Assembly (NCBI GenBank): GCA_903837345.1
Contig: CAILUG010000056.1
Coordinates: 62,001-126,000, forward strand
Reading direction: 5' to 3'
DNA length: 64,000 bases
Origin: an uncultured Gammaproteobacteria bacterium
GTDB taxonomy: Bacteria > Pseudomonadota > Gammaproteobacteria > Pseudomonadales > Pseudohongiellaceae
Shown one piece after another: positions 51,433 to 59,828 of this stretch. The notes beneath the pieces were generated by a model. That model did no database searches, was not told the origin of the DNA, and saw only the letters and a list, made by a program, of their open reading frames with translations. The position numbers and the translations under genes were made by a program. Every line of letters starts with the position of its first letter. Positions within the stretch are counted from its first letter, which is position 1.

Positions 51433-53604
51433 TTATTTGGCCAGCGGATCAGGTCGCAACTGGAATTTCACGACCGAACTGTGGGCACCGAGGCCACCCT
51501 CGATATGCCACACCGCATTCTCGCCGTAATCGGCGTACATCGCCCGCCCTTTCCAGCCGCCGTTGGGATCGTCGATGCGTCCATCCATGCCGCGGCTGAA
51601 GAAGCCCATGGGATACGGTACACGCATCACGAGCCAGCTGCCGTCGGGTTTGAGTGCCAGCAAGGAATCCGAGTTGGTGCCGTTGGCCACCGGCACGTCT
51701 GCGCCCAGGCCCAGCGTGTTGAAGCGGTCGACGAAGTTGTAGTAATGCATGTCGACCGATATTTCGTCGCCAACCCCTTTGAAATGCGGGCCGGGAGAAC
51801 GATACAGCGTCCAGCCTTCCGGACAATGCTGCGGGTTCCTCGACTCCGGTCCGGTCATCACCTTGCATTTGCGACGATCAAAGCTTGCCAAATGGCCACT
51901 GCCTGCCAAGGCGGTCCAGATCACTCCCTTCGAATCGACATCGATGCCGCGTGGCGTATAGCCATTGAGCGGAGTCGCAGGATTATGGAAAGGCGGTTCA
52001 TATACTTCCGCAATGCAGGTCTTGGGATCAATGCGCACGATACGGCCCGGCATCGGTCCAGGCACTGCCGACCACACACTGCCATCCACCATGTTCGGGA
52101 TCACCGAATAGAACACTGCCGGAGGCACCGTCAGGCCGGCAAACGAGCCGGCATTGGGGCGGCGCAACGATTCGAAGGCATATTGATCGACGCCTTTCTC
52201 GATCTTGCCGTCGCCATTGACGTCGTAGTACGGCAGGCACCAGCCTTGCGAACCAGCCAGATCGCCGGTTTCCGCCAGTTTTTTGGTATTGACCCAACCA
52301 ATGCCGCCGCTGATCACCCCATTGGCATAGATAGTGTCGTTGCCGTCGGCGGCAAACTGCACGTGATGGGTGTCAAAGCAGATGTCCACCTGGTGGAAGG
52401 TCTTGGTGGCCGGATCGTAATACTGCATCTGGCGGAAACTGTTCGGCATCGGCGCGAGCGCGGCGGAAGGATGCGTCTTGCAGAAATCCGGCTGCGATTC
52501 CGGTTTGCGGAAGCGCGACGACATCCACACCTGGCCCTTGCTGTCCATCGCGGCATGATTGGAAATAGCCGGGTCATACCAATAGAGCTGGTTGCCCCAG
52601 TAGGGTGAAGGCTTCGGCATCGACTGCGCCTTGCCGGGCGGAATATCTTTCTCGAGCACGGGAATCCGCACCGCCGTGGTGGTATTGGTGCGCGGATCAA
52701 CGGTCAGGAAATCATCGTTGCCCCAATCGGGTCCATAAATGGGACCGTACGCATTCGCAGTCGGATTGCGCTTGTCGGTGGAAAGTTCATCGTGGGCGAA
52801 AGTGGCATTCTTGCCCCATTCCCACAGCGTCAATACCAGATTGCGTTCCTGGCCTTGTGGCCGCGGTGGTGCCTGCGGTACTTCGCCGGCAGCAATACGG
52901 TCGGTCCAGTCGGCCCACGATTTCAGGCTGGCCTCATGCCCCACCGCGTTGACAGCACTGATGCTGGAAGGACCATCCTGTCCCACCTGTACCCGGTGTT
53001 CCCAGGCCAGGTAGGAAGTTTCGAACTTGCCCAAGCCAGGCGGGAATTCCCGCGTGGCCAGGTTGCCCAGCTGATGGCACACGTTGCAGCCGGTCTTGAT
53101 CGCGTCGATCCAGTAATGCTGGTCGAGTATGTTGGGATTGATGCCGTTGCCCTTGGGGCCAGTGCCGGGGAACTGGCTCGCCGCAGGAATCTGCATCAGC
53201 GAGTACCAATAGTTGGCAGGGTAGACCTTGGCCGCGGTGCGGGCGTCGGGAGCAACCACGGCTGTTAAATCCAGATGCTGACCAGGCTTTGATATGACCG
53301 GCTTCGAATCGACCAGACCGTAACCGCGCACCCAAATGTTATACGAAGCCTTGGGCAGGTCGGGCAGGACATAACGCCCCTGATCGTCTGTGACCACGAT
53401 CTTGCGAAAGATCGTGCCCAATTCACTGGTTTCCGCAATAACCCAGACACCGGCCTCAGCGCCGGCCGTGCTTTTCACCCTGCCCCCGATGTCGTCATTA
53501 TCGATGGCGACCTGCTGGGCATTCACCAAAGCGCTGCCGCCGCCCAAAAGCAGCGATAACGCCAACGCGCAGCATGTGGGCACTGTCGAAAATTTCTGCA
53601 TCAT
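51433..53604 (-). CDS. Large secreted protein: carboxypeptidase-regulatory-like domain plus heme motif and propeller
   Basis: 723 aa, first gene of the leftward operon. Signal peptide (ALALSLLLGGGSALVNAQQ), then a carboxypeptidase-regulatory/CnaB-like beta-sandwich (IGGRVKSTAGAEAGVWVIAET, VTDDQGRYVLPDLPKASYNIWVRGYGL over two strands, residues about 38-105). A single heme site C-N-V-C-H follows near residue 172, then a repeat-rich propeller with NGVISGGIGWVN, YDVNGDGKIEKGVDQYAF (an EF-hand-like calcium loop) and GIDVDSKGVIWTALAGSG. I know similar proteins only as uncharacterised lyase/propeller types. A 10-bp direct-repeat array lies 96 bp upstream. The ATG at 53601 is an equally good start. 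Confidence 0.78.
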   Translation of the reverse strand: MMQKFSTVPTCCALALSLLLGGGSALVNAQQVAIDNDDIGGRVKSTAGAEAGVWVIAETSELGTIFRKIVVTDDQGRYVLPDLPKASYNIWVRGYGLVDSKPVISKPGQHLDLTAVVAPDARTAAKVYPANYWYSLMQIPAASQFPGTGPKGNGINPNILDQHYWIDAIKTGCNVCHQLGNLATREFPPGLGKFETSYLAWEHRVQVGQDGPSSISAVNAVGHEASLKSWADWTDRIAAGEVPQAPPRPQGQERNLVLTLWEWGKNATFAHDELSTDKRNPTANAYGPIYGPDWGNDDFLTVDPRTNTTTAVRIPVLEKDIPPGKAQSMPKPSPYWGNQLYWYDPAISNHAAMDSKGQVWMSSRFRKPESQPDFCKTHPSAALAPMPNSFRQMQYYDPATKTFHQVDICFDTHHVQFAADGNDTIYANGVISGGIGWVNTKKLAETGDLAGSQGWCLPYYDVNGDGKIEKGVDQYAFESLRRPNAGSFAGLTVPPAVFYSVIPNMVDGSVWSAVPGPMPGRIVRIDPKTCIAEVYEPPFHNPATPLNGYTPRGIDVDSKGVIWTALAGSGHLASFDRRKCKVMTGPESRNPQHCPEGWTLYRSPGPHFKGVGDEISVDMHYYNFVDRFNTLGLGADVPVANGTNSDSLLALKPDGSWLVMRVPYPMGFFSRGMDGRIDDPNGGWKGRAMYADYGENAVWHIEGGLGAHSSVVKFQLRPDPLAK

Positions 53605-53699
53605 TCCTCTCCCGGCGGTATATATCCGCGTTTACCAACCCGCTCAGCGCGGGTTCGTTGCTGCCTTGTCAAGCTTTAGGCTAGACTCCGGGGAATGTA

Positions 53700-53740
53700 C
53701 TGAAAGCACGCGGAAAAAAACGGAAAAAGACCGAAATGTA
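53700..53740. promoter_or_regulatory. Direct-repeat array 1 (C-N-GAAA units)
   Basis: Four head-to-tail units: CTGAAAGCACG (53700-53710), CGGAAAAAAA (53711-53720), CGGAAAAAGA (53721-53730), CCGAAATGTA (53731-53740). Spacing 11, 10, 10 bp, one helical turn, as OmpR/PhoB-type winged-helix proteins bind. It covers the ATG of the ToxR-like gene and stands 96 bp upstream of the leftward operon start at 53604. Matching arrays at 57120 and 61756. Confidence 0.75.
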
Positions 53741-56027
53741 TAGCGCGTCCCCGGAACACTCTGCATACATGGACACAGCGGCAGCGCCGGGCAGTTACGC
53801 GTTCGACGAATACGTGGTGGATGTGGGGGGATTCAAACTGTTGCGGGGCACAACCGTCGTAGCGCTGCCTTCGAGGACCTTCGACGTACTTCTCTATCTC
53901 ATCAGGCACCGTGATCGCTCCGTTCGCAAGGACGAAATCATCTCTTCCATCTGGGACAACGTCATTGTGACGGATGACAGCCTGATCCATGCCATCTCCG
54001 TGTTGCGCAGGGCTCTCGGCGACGAATCCCGTCAACACAAATACATTGAAACCATTCCGCGGCGCGGCTATCGCTTTGTCGGCAAAGTCCAGCTTGTCGA
54101 ACCCAGGAGCAACCATTGCGCACCCGCAGAGAAGCAGGCAACCGTTGAGGAACAGCCCGGGATTCCTGCCGGCCAGACCGGCGCAGAAATCACAGTGAAT
54201 GCATCCGCGGCAACCAGCCTGCCGAACAACAAGGTTATCCAGCGCCTGCTCACCCGCACCCGCTGGGTGGCTGTCATTCTGGGTTCCGTTGCTGCACTGC
54301 TTGCCGTGGTCATTTTTCAACCGGACTCACGGCCGCTGTACCAGCCGGAAAAAACCTCAGGTGCCAGTGTGCGCCTGTTTCAACCATCACCGCCGGGCAT
54401 GAGCATAGTTTCGGGCGGAGTACTGTCTCCGGACGGGCGCTATCTTGCATTCATAGCCCGCGACGAAGTAAGTGGCCATAGCGGGATCTGGGTAAGATCA
54501 CTGCAGGCGAATGATCCGCGCCTGGTAAAAGGCACAGAGGGCGCCTCGAAACCATTCTGGTCTCCGGATTCGGTACGGATCGGATTCTTTGCAAGCGGCA
54601 AACTCGTTACTTCCGATCTTTATGGAGAACAGCGGAAAGCCATCACAAGTGTCAGCGGCGCGGCAGGCGCAACCTGGAACCAGGACGACACCATCCTGTA
54701 TGCCGATTGGACCAATGGTTTGTTTACTGTCTCTGCATCCGCAACAGGCGAAGTTGCGCCGACCTTGCTGCTCAAGCGTGACTCCCAGGATCTGGCCGTG
54801 GCGTGGCCGCAGTTTTTCCCCGATGGCCACCGCTTCCTCTATCAGATAGTCAGCCTCGATCCAAAACGCGAAGGCGCCTATGTGAGCGACATCGAATCGC
54901 AACAAAGCATCAAACTGCTCGACACGGCTTCACCCGTGACCTTGGCACCCCCGAATTATCTTTTGTATGTGCAACGTGACATGCTGATTGCGGAGGAATT
55001 TGATCCGAGAAGGCCCGAATTGACCGGGCAGGCCTTCGTTGTGGCCCGCGGTGTTTCCGAACCGTCCATTACCGTGGAAAAGTCAGTCTCCGCATCGGTG
55101 GGATTACTGGCGTTCAATCCGGGCATCAAGCAACAGAATCTGGTCTGGTTCGACCGCGCCGGCTCGCAGCTGCAGGCACAGGCTATCCCGACCGAACTCT
55201 ACAACCCGCGCCTGTCACCTGATGGCACTCGCGTGATGGCGAGCAGCTCGGTGACCAGCAATCCCGGCCTGTGGTTCACCAATGTGGAACGTGAGGAATA
55301 TGCCCGCATCGAAACCGACGCCATGGCGCCAATATGGTCGCCCGATGGCCGGCAGGTTGCGTTCACCTCACGTGCCGGCACCGATCTGATGCTACGGTCC
55401 AGCGACGGAACAGGCGCACCCCGGCGTCTCATGAGTGACGAGCATATCAAGATACTGAACGACTGGTCCGCCGATGGCAGCCACATCATTTATACAAGGC
55501 AGTCACCCAAATCCGGATTTGATATATGGATCGTCGATATCCCGACCGGCAACACGCGTCCTTTGATCGCTGGCAGTCACAACGAAACGCAGGCACGCCT
55601 GTCACCCGACGGAAAATGGATCGCTTATACCTCGGATGAAAGCGGTGTCCTGGAAGTCTATGTGGCCAGCTTTCCCGCTCTGGAAAACAGGACCAGAGTA
55701 AGCCGTGGCGGCGGCGGACAACCACAATGGCGCTCGGACCAGAAGGAACTTTTCTATTTGTCGCTGGACCAGGCCATCATGGCATTGACGGTCGATGGCA
55801 TCCAACCGTTGGCGTTCCGGTCTCCCCAGCAGTTGTTCCGCACTTCGATTCCGGGCGCTCCCGGAGGTGGCCGTGACAATTACGTTGTCAATGCTACCGG
55901 CTCCCGTTTTCTTGTAGACACCAATGTCAATGTCAGCAGCAGTCCGGAAATTTCCATCCTGGTGAACTGGACCGCAAGATTCCACAACAACAATCCGGGG
56001 CTGGCCCAGGCGTCACCACTGCATTGA
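53736..56027 (+). CDS. ToxR-like transmembrane regulator: winged helix, TM segment, PD40 propeller
   Basis: 763 aa in the start used here; ATG 53769 is a real alternative because the first lies inside the repeat array. N-terminal OmpR-type winged helix (residues about 20-115: FKLLRGTTVVALPSRTFDVL, RKDEIISSIWDNVIVTDDSL, IETIPRRGYRFVG), a linker, one transmembrane segment (WVAVILGSVAALLAVVIF, about 176-193), then a periplasmic propeller with repeated LSPDG/WSPDG units (GVLSPDGRYLAFIA, WSPDSVRIGFFA, LSPDGTRVMA, WSPDGRQVAFTS, LSPDGKWIAYTS). Such one-component regulators sense in the periplasm and act on DNA at the membrane. Its position at array 1 suggests it binds these arrays. Confidence 0.88.
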   Translation: MYSASPEHSAYMDTAAAPGSYAFDEYVVDVGGFKLLRGTTVVALPSRTFDVLLYLIRHRDRSVRKDEIISSIWDNVIVTDDSLIHAISVLRRALGDESRQHKYIETIPRRGYRFVGKVQLVEPRSNHCAPAEKQATVEEQPGIPAGQTGAEITVNASAATSLPNNKVIQRLLTRTRWVAVILGSVAALLAVVIFQPDSRPLYQPEKTSGASVRLFQPSPPGMSIVSGGVLSPDGRYLAFIARDEVSGHSGIWVRSLQANDPRLVKGTEGASKPFWSPDSVRIGFFASGKLVTSDLYGEQRKAITSVSGAAGATWNQDDTILYADWTNGLFTVSASATGEVAPTLLLKRDSQDLAVAWPQFFPDGHRFLYQIVSLDPKREGAYVSDIESQQSIKLLDTASPVTLAPPNYLLYVQRDMLIAEEFDPRRPELTGQAFVVARGVSEPSITVEKSVSASVGLLAFNPGIKQQNLVWFDRAGSQLQAQAIPTELYNPRLSPDGTRVMASSSVTSNPGLWFTNVEREEYARIETDAMAPIWSPDGRQVAFTSRAGTDLMLRSSDGTGAPRRLMSDEHIKILNDWSADGSHIIYTRQSPKSGFDIWIVDIPTGNTRPLIAGSHNETQARLSPDGKWIAYTSDESGVLEVYVASFPALENRTRVSRGGGGQPQWRSDQKELFYLSLDQAIMALTVDGIQPLAFRSPQQLFRTSIPGAPGGGRDNYVVNATGSRFLVDTNVNVSSSPEISILVNWTARFHNNNPGLAQASPLH

Positions 56028-56046
56028 ACAGTGCCGGGCAATCAGC

Positions 56047-57036
56047 TCAGAACGTCGCAATCGCATTCACGACTGAACCGGTACTGCCCTTGACCGGGAT
56101 TGGCGCCACCGTGAACAGGAATTCCCAACGATTGAGCCTGGCAGCAGTTTCCGCCAGTGCCTCGAGATCGGTATTGTCGATGATGATGAGTCCCATCGAT
56201 GCAATAGCCACCGTATGCGTGGGGATGACCACACCCTCCACGCCTGCCGGTGTAACGTCAAGACCGACATCGGTGCCTAACACGGCCACATCCCGGTTGC
56301 GGAGCAGAGGCAGTGCCGAAACGTGGACGCCCGGCGATCCTCCCTGCAAATTGACTTCTTTTCCATCGCTGCGTTTTGCCCACCGCCCGGTACGCACCAG
56401 CACTACATCGCCCGGCTCGATTCGAAGCCCGGTTTTCTTTTCCCACGCTTCAATATCGCTGGCCAGAACAGGAGTTCCAGTCGCAAGGAAGGGGACTCCC
56501 TTGAGTCTGGGCACGTCGATCAATATCCCGCGACTGAACACGCCGTCTTTCAGTTGTTCAATGCCGGAAGAAACGCAGCCGGCCTCAGTGGCATCGGCAG
56601 CAGGAAAGCCGTTGAAAGCCTTGTCCTTGTAACGGGCATGACACAGTGAATCCATATGCGAATAGCTCAGCCCATGATAGAAAATCCGCCATTCATCCAT
56701 TGCCACCGGACCTCCCTTCTGGATGGTCATGGTCATCACCATCTGGGCCTGGTTATCGGCTTTTTGCACGGCGGGAAAATCATGGGCAAGTGAAACGGAA
56801 ATCCCCTCCTTGACCAGGCCGGCAGCCTGCTTGCGCTTCGCGGGAGTGACCAGATTCAGGGTACCGCGCTGATCATCCTTGCCCCAGCGGCCCCAGTTCG
56901 ACAGGGATGTGAACATCGCATCGATATCTTTCGCACCCAAAGGGGCTGGTGCAGCTGCCGGCGCGTTCTGCGCGCATGCGGCACCTGACAGGGCAAGAAC
57001 CATCCAGACTGACATGAACCTGATCTGCATTGACAT
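56047..57036 (-). CDS. Secreted cyclase-family protein (kynurenine-formamidase-like)
   Basis: 329 aa from ATG 57036 (GGAGGACACCG upstream); signal peptide up to GAACAQ. The cyclase metal motif is present as HGLSYSHMDSLCH (H-x-x-x-x-S-H-x-D), with GISVSLAHDFP near the start and VLVRTGRW and PTHTVAIASMGLIIIDNTDLE later. Family members hydrolyse formamides, lactones or isatin with a divalent metal. Single leftward gene ending 19 bp after the ToxR-like gene; array 2 lies 84 bp upstream of its start. Confidence 0.85.
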   Translation of the reverse strand: MSMQIRFMSVWMVLALSGAACAQNAPAAAPAPLGAKDIDAMFTSLSNWGRWGKDDQRGTLNLVTPAKRKQAAGLVKEGISVSLAHDFPAVQKADNQAQMVMTMTIQKGGPVAMDEWRIFYHGLSYSHMDSLCHARYKDKAFNGFPAADATEAGCVSSGIEQLKDGVFSRGILIDVPRLKGVPFLATGTPVLASDIEAWEKKTGLRIEPGDVVLVRTGRWAKRSDGKEVNLQGGSPGVHVSALPLLRNRDVAVLGTDVGLDVTPAGVEGVVIPTHTVAIASMGLIIIDNTDLEALAETAARLNRWEFLFTVAPIPVKGSTGSVVNAIATF

Positions 57037-57119
57037 CGGTGTCCTCCGGACAAATGGGCATGAAGGTGGTGGAGCCAGTGGAATCCGCCACACTATACGG
57101 CCAAGCCTGCGGGCAAGGC

Positions 57120-57149
57120 CTGAAAAACACGGAAAAAAGCCGAAACTTC
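57120..57149. promoter_or_regulatory. Direct-repeat array 2 (C-N-GAAA units)
   Basis: CTGAAAAACA (57120-57129), CGGAAAAAAG (57130-57139), CCGAAACTTC (57140-57149): three 10-bp units in the same orientation as array 1; CGGGCAAGGC just before could be a weak fourth. The 17-base core ACGGAAAAAAGCCGAAA differs from array 1 at two positions. It lies between the divergent cyclase (84 bp) and DUF6152 (78 bp) starts. Confidence 0.75.
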
Positions 57150-57226
57150 CGATCGGTTGCTGGTTGGAGTTGGTTGCACTTGCTATCTTGAAGCGTCACC
57201 ACCCAGGCTCGTTCCGAGAGGCTCCG

Positions 57227-57679
57227 ATGAGCAGAAAATCCACAGCACTACTGTTCTGCATCGCAATGCTGTTTACTGCAATGTCAGCGACTGCACATCA
57301 TTCGGTCTGGGCCGAGTTCGACAACAAGCAACCGGTCGAGCTCAGTGGCCGCTTCATCGAAATGGAGTGGATCAATCCGCATTCGTGGATACAGATGGAA
57401 GTCAGGATGGAGGATGGTTCCACCGTCATCTGGTCCGCGGAAACCCCGCCGCCCAATCAACTGATCCGACAGGGTTGGCGCCGTAGCGACCTTCAAGCCG
57501 GCGACGAAATCCTGGTGCGCGGGTTCGCCGCAAGAAACGGCAAGAAGCGGGTGTGGGCCCAGAAAGTGTCGATCATTGCGCAGAACGGCAAGAAGCTGGA
57601 CGCGCCGAGGACAGTGATGGCACTGTTCGAGCCCAAGCCTGAAGGTGTACCCGAAGGCCTGCTGCCTGGCAAGAACTGA
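57227..57679 (+). CDS. Secreted DUF6152-like protein with N-terminal His-His (copy 3)
   Basis: 150 aa from ATG 57227 (GAGAGG upstream; the open frame before it has no signal). Signal peptide MSRKSTALLFCIAMLFTAMSATA gives mature HHSVWAEFD. Then PVELSGRFIEMEWINPHSWIQMEV, WSAETPPPNQLIRQGW and LQAGDEILVRGFAARNGKK follow the family order. It heads a rightward trio with two GxWEGD-type proteins (24 and 20 bp gaps), downstream of array 2. Confidence 0.82.
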   Translation: MSRKSTALLFCIAMLFTAMSATAHHSVWAEFDNKQPVELSGRFIEMEWINPHSWIQMEVRMEDGSTVIWSAETPPPNQLIRQGWRRSDLQAGDEILVRGFAARNGKKRVWAQKVSIIAQNGKKLDAPRTVMALFEPKPEGVPEGLLPGKN

Positions 57680-57703
57680 ACAATTCCGGCAGGAATACGC
57701 TTG

Positions 57704-58513
57704 ATGAATCTCCGATTGGCATTTCGCGTTTCACATTGGTCATTGGTGGTCGCCTGCGTGCTGTCGGCATCACTGGCATGCGCACAACAATACCAGCCGC
57801 CGAAAAACCGCTTTGGACAACCCGATTTCGAGGGTATCTGGCAGGTACTTGATCCGGCCCCCAATTTCAATCTTGAGGCTCATGGTGCCAGTTACGGCGT
57901 TCCGGCCGGCAAGGGAGTAATCCGCTCGCCGGTCGATGGACACATTCCTTATACGGCATCCGGATTGGCCAGGCGGCAATCCAATCGTGCCGACCTCGCG
58001 AAAGATCCGGTCAGTCGCTGCTTCAAGCCGGGAGTGCCGCACATGATGTATCTGCCGTTCCCGTTGCAGATCGTGCAATCGAAGAATCAACTGACGATAT
58101 TGTCGGAGTATGTGCATAACACCCGCTTCATTTTCCTGAATCGGGCCGATCATTTCGGTCAGGGTGAGATTGATCTGTGGAACGGCGATTCGGTGGGCCG
58201 GTTCGATGGAGATTCACTGGTCACTGACGTATTCAACTTCCATCCTGACGTCTGGCTCGATCGCTCCGGCAATCACGCAGGCGGTGCTACCCTCCGGGTC
58301 AACGAACGTTTCACGCTCATCGATGCCGATACCATTCGCTACGAAGCGACCTTGGCCGACGCTGCTGATTTCACCCAACCGTGGACCATGGAGATCCTGC
58401 TCTATCGGCACAAGGATCCCGCCAAGGAGATACTCGAGTACGAATGCCATGCCTACCTGGACAACGCCCTCGGGCCTCCCCGACTGCCGGCTGTGCCAGC
58501 AAGCTCTCCGTAG
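57704..58513 (+). CDS. Secreted protein with GRFDGDSL signature, unknown function
   Basis: 269 aa from ATG 57704 (AGGAA upstream). Signal peptide LVVACVLSASLACAQ. FGQPDFEGIWQVLDPAPNFN near the mature N-terminus, KPGVPHMMYLPFPLQIVQS in the middle, VGRFDGDSLVTDVFNF around 165-180, then TLRVNERFTLIDADTIRYEATLAD over two strands and FTQPWTMEILLYR. Very similar in plan to 60804 (PGVPRATYMPYPFQVF, AVFTQPWTISMPLYR). Middle gene of the trio 57227-59361. Confidence 0.8.
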   Translation: MNLRLAFRVSHWSLVVACVLSASLACAQQYQPPKNRFGQPDFEGIWQVLDPAPNFNLEAHGASYGVPAGKGVIRSPVDGHIPYTASGLARRQSNRADLAKDPVSRCFKPGVPHMMYLPFPLQIVQSKNQLTILSEYVHNTRFIFLNRADHFGQGEIDLWNGDSVGRFDGDSLVTDVFNFHPDVWLDRSGNHAGGATLRVNERFTLIDADTIRYEATLADAADFTQPWTMEILLYRHKDPAKEILEYECHAYLDNALGPPRLPAVPASSP

Positions 58514-58533
58514 CAACCGTCGTGAGGATATCA

Positions 58534-59361
58534 ATGCACTTCAGTGAAACGAGACCTGCGGTCATGGCCTGGTTGCTTGCAGCCACTCTTTCACTGACAC
58601 CGTGTATCGGCTTTGCACAACAGGCGGCAGCAACTATAGCGCCACCGGCTGCCGAAATTGCCAGACTGCCCAATGGCAAGCCTGACCTGAGCGGCAATTG
58701 GGCCATCGCCGCCAATCTCAACGACCTGTCGGCAGACATGGTCAGGATCGGCTCTGCGCCTGTCGCTGACGGTCAGAAAAAGATTCCTTACACGCCGGTG
58801 TATGCCGCGTTGCGCGCCGAGACCAGCAAGCGCATGTACGAGGAACCGGAACTGCATTGCTACATGCCGGGCGTGCCGAGCCACATGTGGCGCCAGGCCT
58901 ACTCGGGAGCCGGCCTGGTTATTCAGCACAATGAAAAGCACATCGTGTTCGTGCACGAGTTCCAGGGGGCACGCCGCATCGTGTCACTGGCCGACAATTC
59001 CACACTGCCGGATTCGGTCAAGCTCTTCATGGGACACGGCACCGGGCGCTGGGAGGGCGATACACTGGTGATCACCACCACCAACCACAACGCGATCACC
59101 TGGCTGGATTTGGCGGGCAACCGTCACTCCGACCAACTTGTGGTGACCGAGCGTTTCACGCCGATCGACGGCAATACCTACCGTTACCAAGCAACGTTTG
59201 CGGATCCGGCAGCCTACACCCAGCCCTGGAGCATTGAGTCAACGATGAAACGCGGCAGCGACCCGAATGCGGAAATACTGGAATTCGCCTGCATTGAGGG
59301 CAATACCGACAACCAACACTACACCGAGGACGTCGGCGGCAAATCGGAAATCGACAAGTAA
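58534..59361 (+). CDS. Secreted protein with GRWEGDTL signature, unknown function
   Basis: 275 aa from ATG 58534 (GAGGATATCA upstream; the frame upstream overlaps the previous gene and is not counted). Signal peptide AWLLAATLSLTPCIGFAQQ. LPNGKPDLSGNWAIAANLND, MPGVPSHMWRQAY, GRWEGDTLVITTTNHNAITWLD, ERFTPIDGNTYRYQATFADPAAYTQPW over two strands. Same family as its neighbour and as the leftward proteins at 59825 and 60804. Last gene of its operon; converges on the next DUF6152 gene. Confidence 0.8.
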   Translation: MHFSETRPAVMAWLLAATLSLTPCIGFAQQAAATIAPPAAEIARLPNGKPDLSGNWAIAANLNDLSADMVRIGSAPVADGQKKIPYTPVYAALRAETSKRMYEEPELHCYMPGVPSHMWRQAYSGAGLVIQHNEKHIVFVHEFQGARRIVSLADNSTLPDSVKLFMGHGTGRWEGDTLVITTTNHNAITWLDLAGNRHSDQLVVTERFTPIDGNTYRYQATFADPAAYTQPWSIESTMKRGSDPNAEILEFACIEGNTDNQHYTEDVGGKSEIDK

Positions 59362-59411
59362 GTGCGCGGCACCCCCCGCTGGTGCCGGAGCGATCGCCGC
59401 GAGCGATGCCA

Positions 59412-59828
59412 TTACTTGTCCGGGGGATCTCCCGCGCGCGTGCCGCCGAAGAACAGCGGTTTGCCATTGGCAAAGGTGATGTCACGGCCGACCGCACGCA
59501 GAGACCCATCGCGCGCCCGGTATCCCGTGATCACTATCTCCGCACCAACTGGCACTGAGTCCTTGGTTATCCCGCTGCGGTACAGTGCGTTTGGACTACC
59601 GCCTTCGATACGCCAGGATTGCGTCTGGCCTTTTGCGTCCACGACGTCGACGTGAATCCACGAGTGTGGGTTAATCAGTTCCACTTTGGTGACTTTGCCG
59701 TGCAGTTCAACGGGCTGCTTGACGTCAAAGGAATTCGCAAACGCATGATGTGCCTGCACCGCCGCCGGCGCACCCAGCACCATTCCGACCATTACTGCTG
59801 ACACCAGATTCTTGCACAACTTTCTCAT
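59412..59828 (-). CDS. Secreted DUF6152-like protein with N-terminal His-His (copy 4)
   Basis: 138 aa. Signal peptide MRKLCKNLVSAVMVGMVLGAPAAVQA gives mature HHAFANSFD. Then PVELHGKVTKVELINPHSWIHVDVV across two strands, WRIEGGSPNALYRSG and VPVGAEIVITGYRARDGS. The start overlaps the GHWEGD protein gene by 4 bases (ATGA), the clearest evidence that the two protein families act together. Last gene of the leftward operon 61658-59412. Confidence 0.83.
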   Translation of the reverse strand: MRKLCKNLVSAVMVGMVLGAPAAVQAHHAFANSFDVKQPVELHGKVTKVELINPHSWIHVDVVDAKGQTQSWRIEGGSPNALYRSGITKDSVPVGAEIVITGYRARDGSLRAVGRDITFANGKPLFFGGTRAGDPPDK

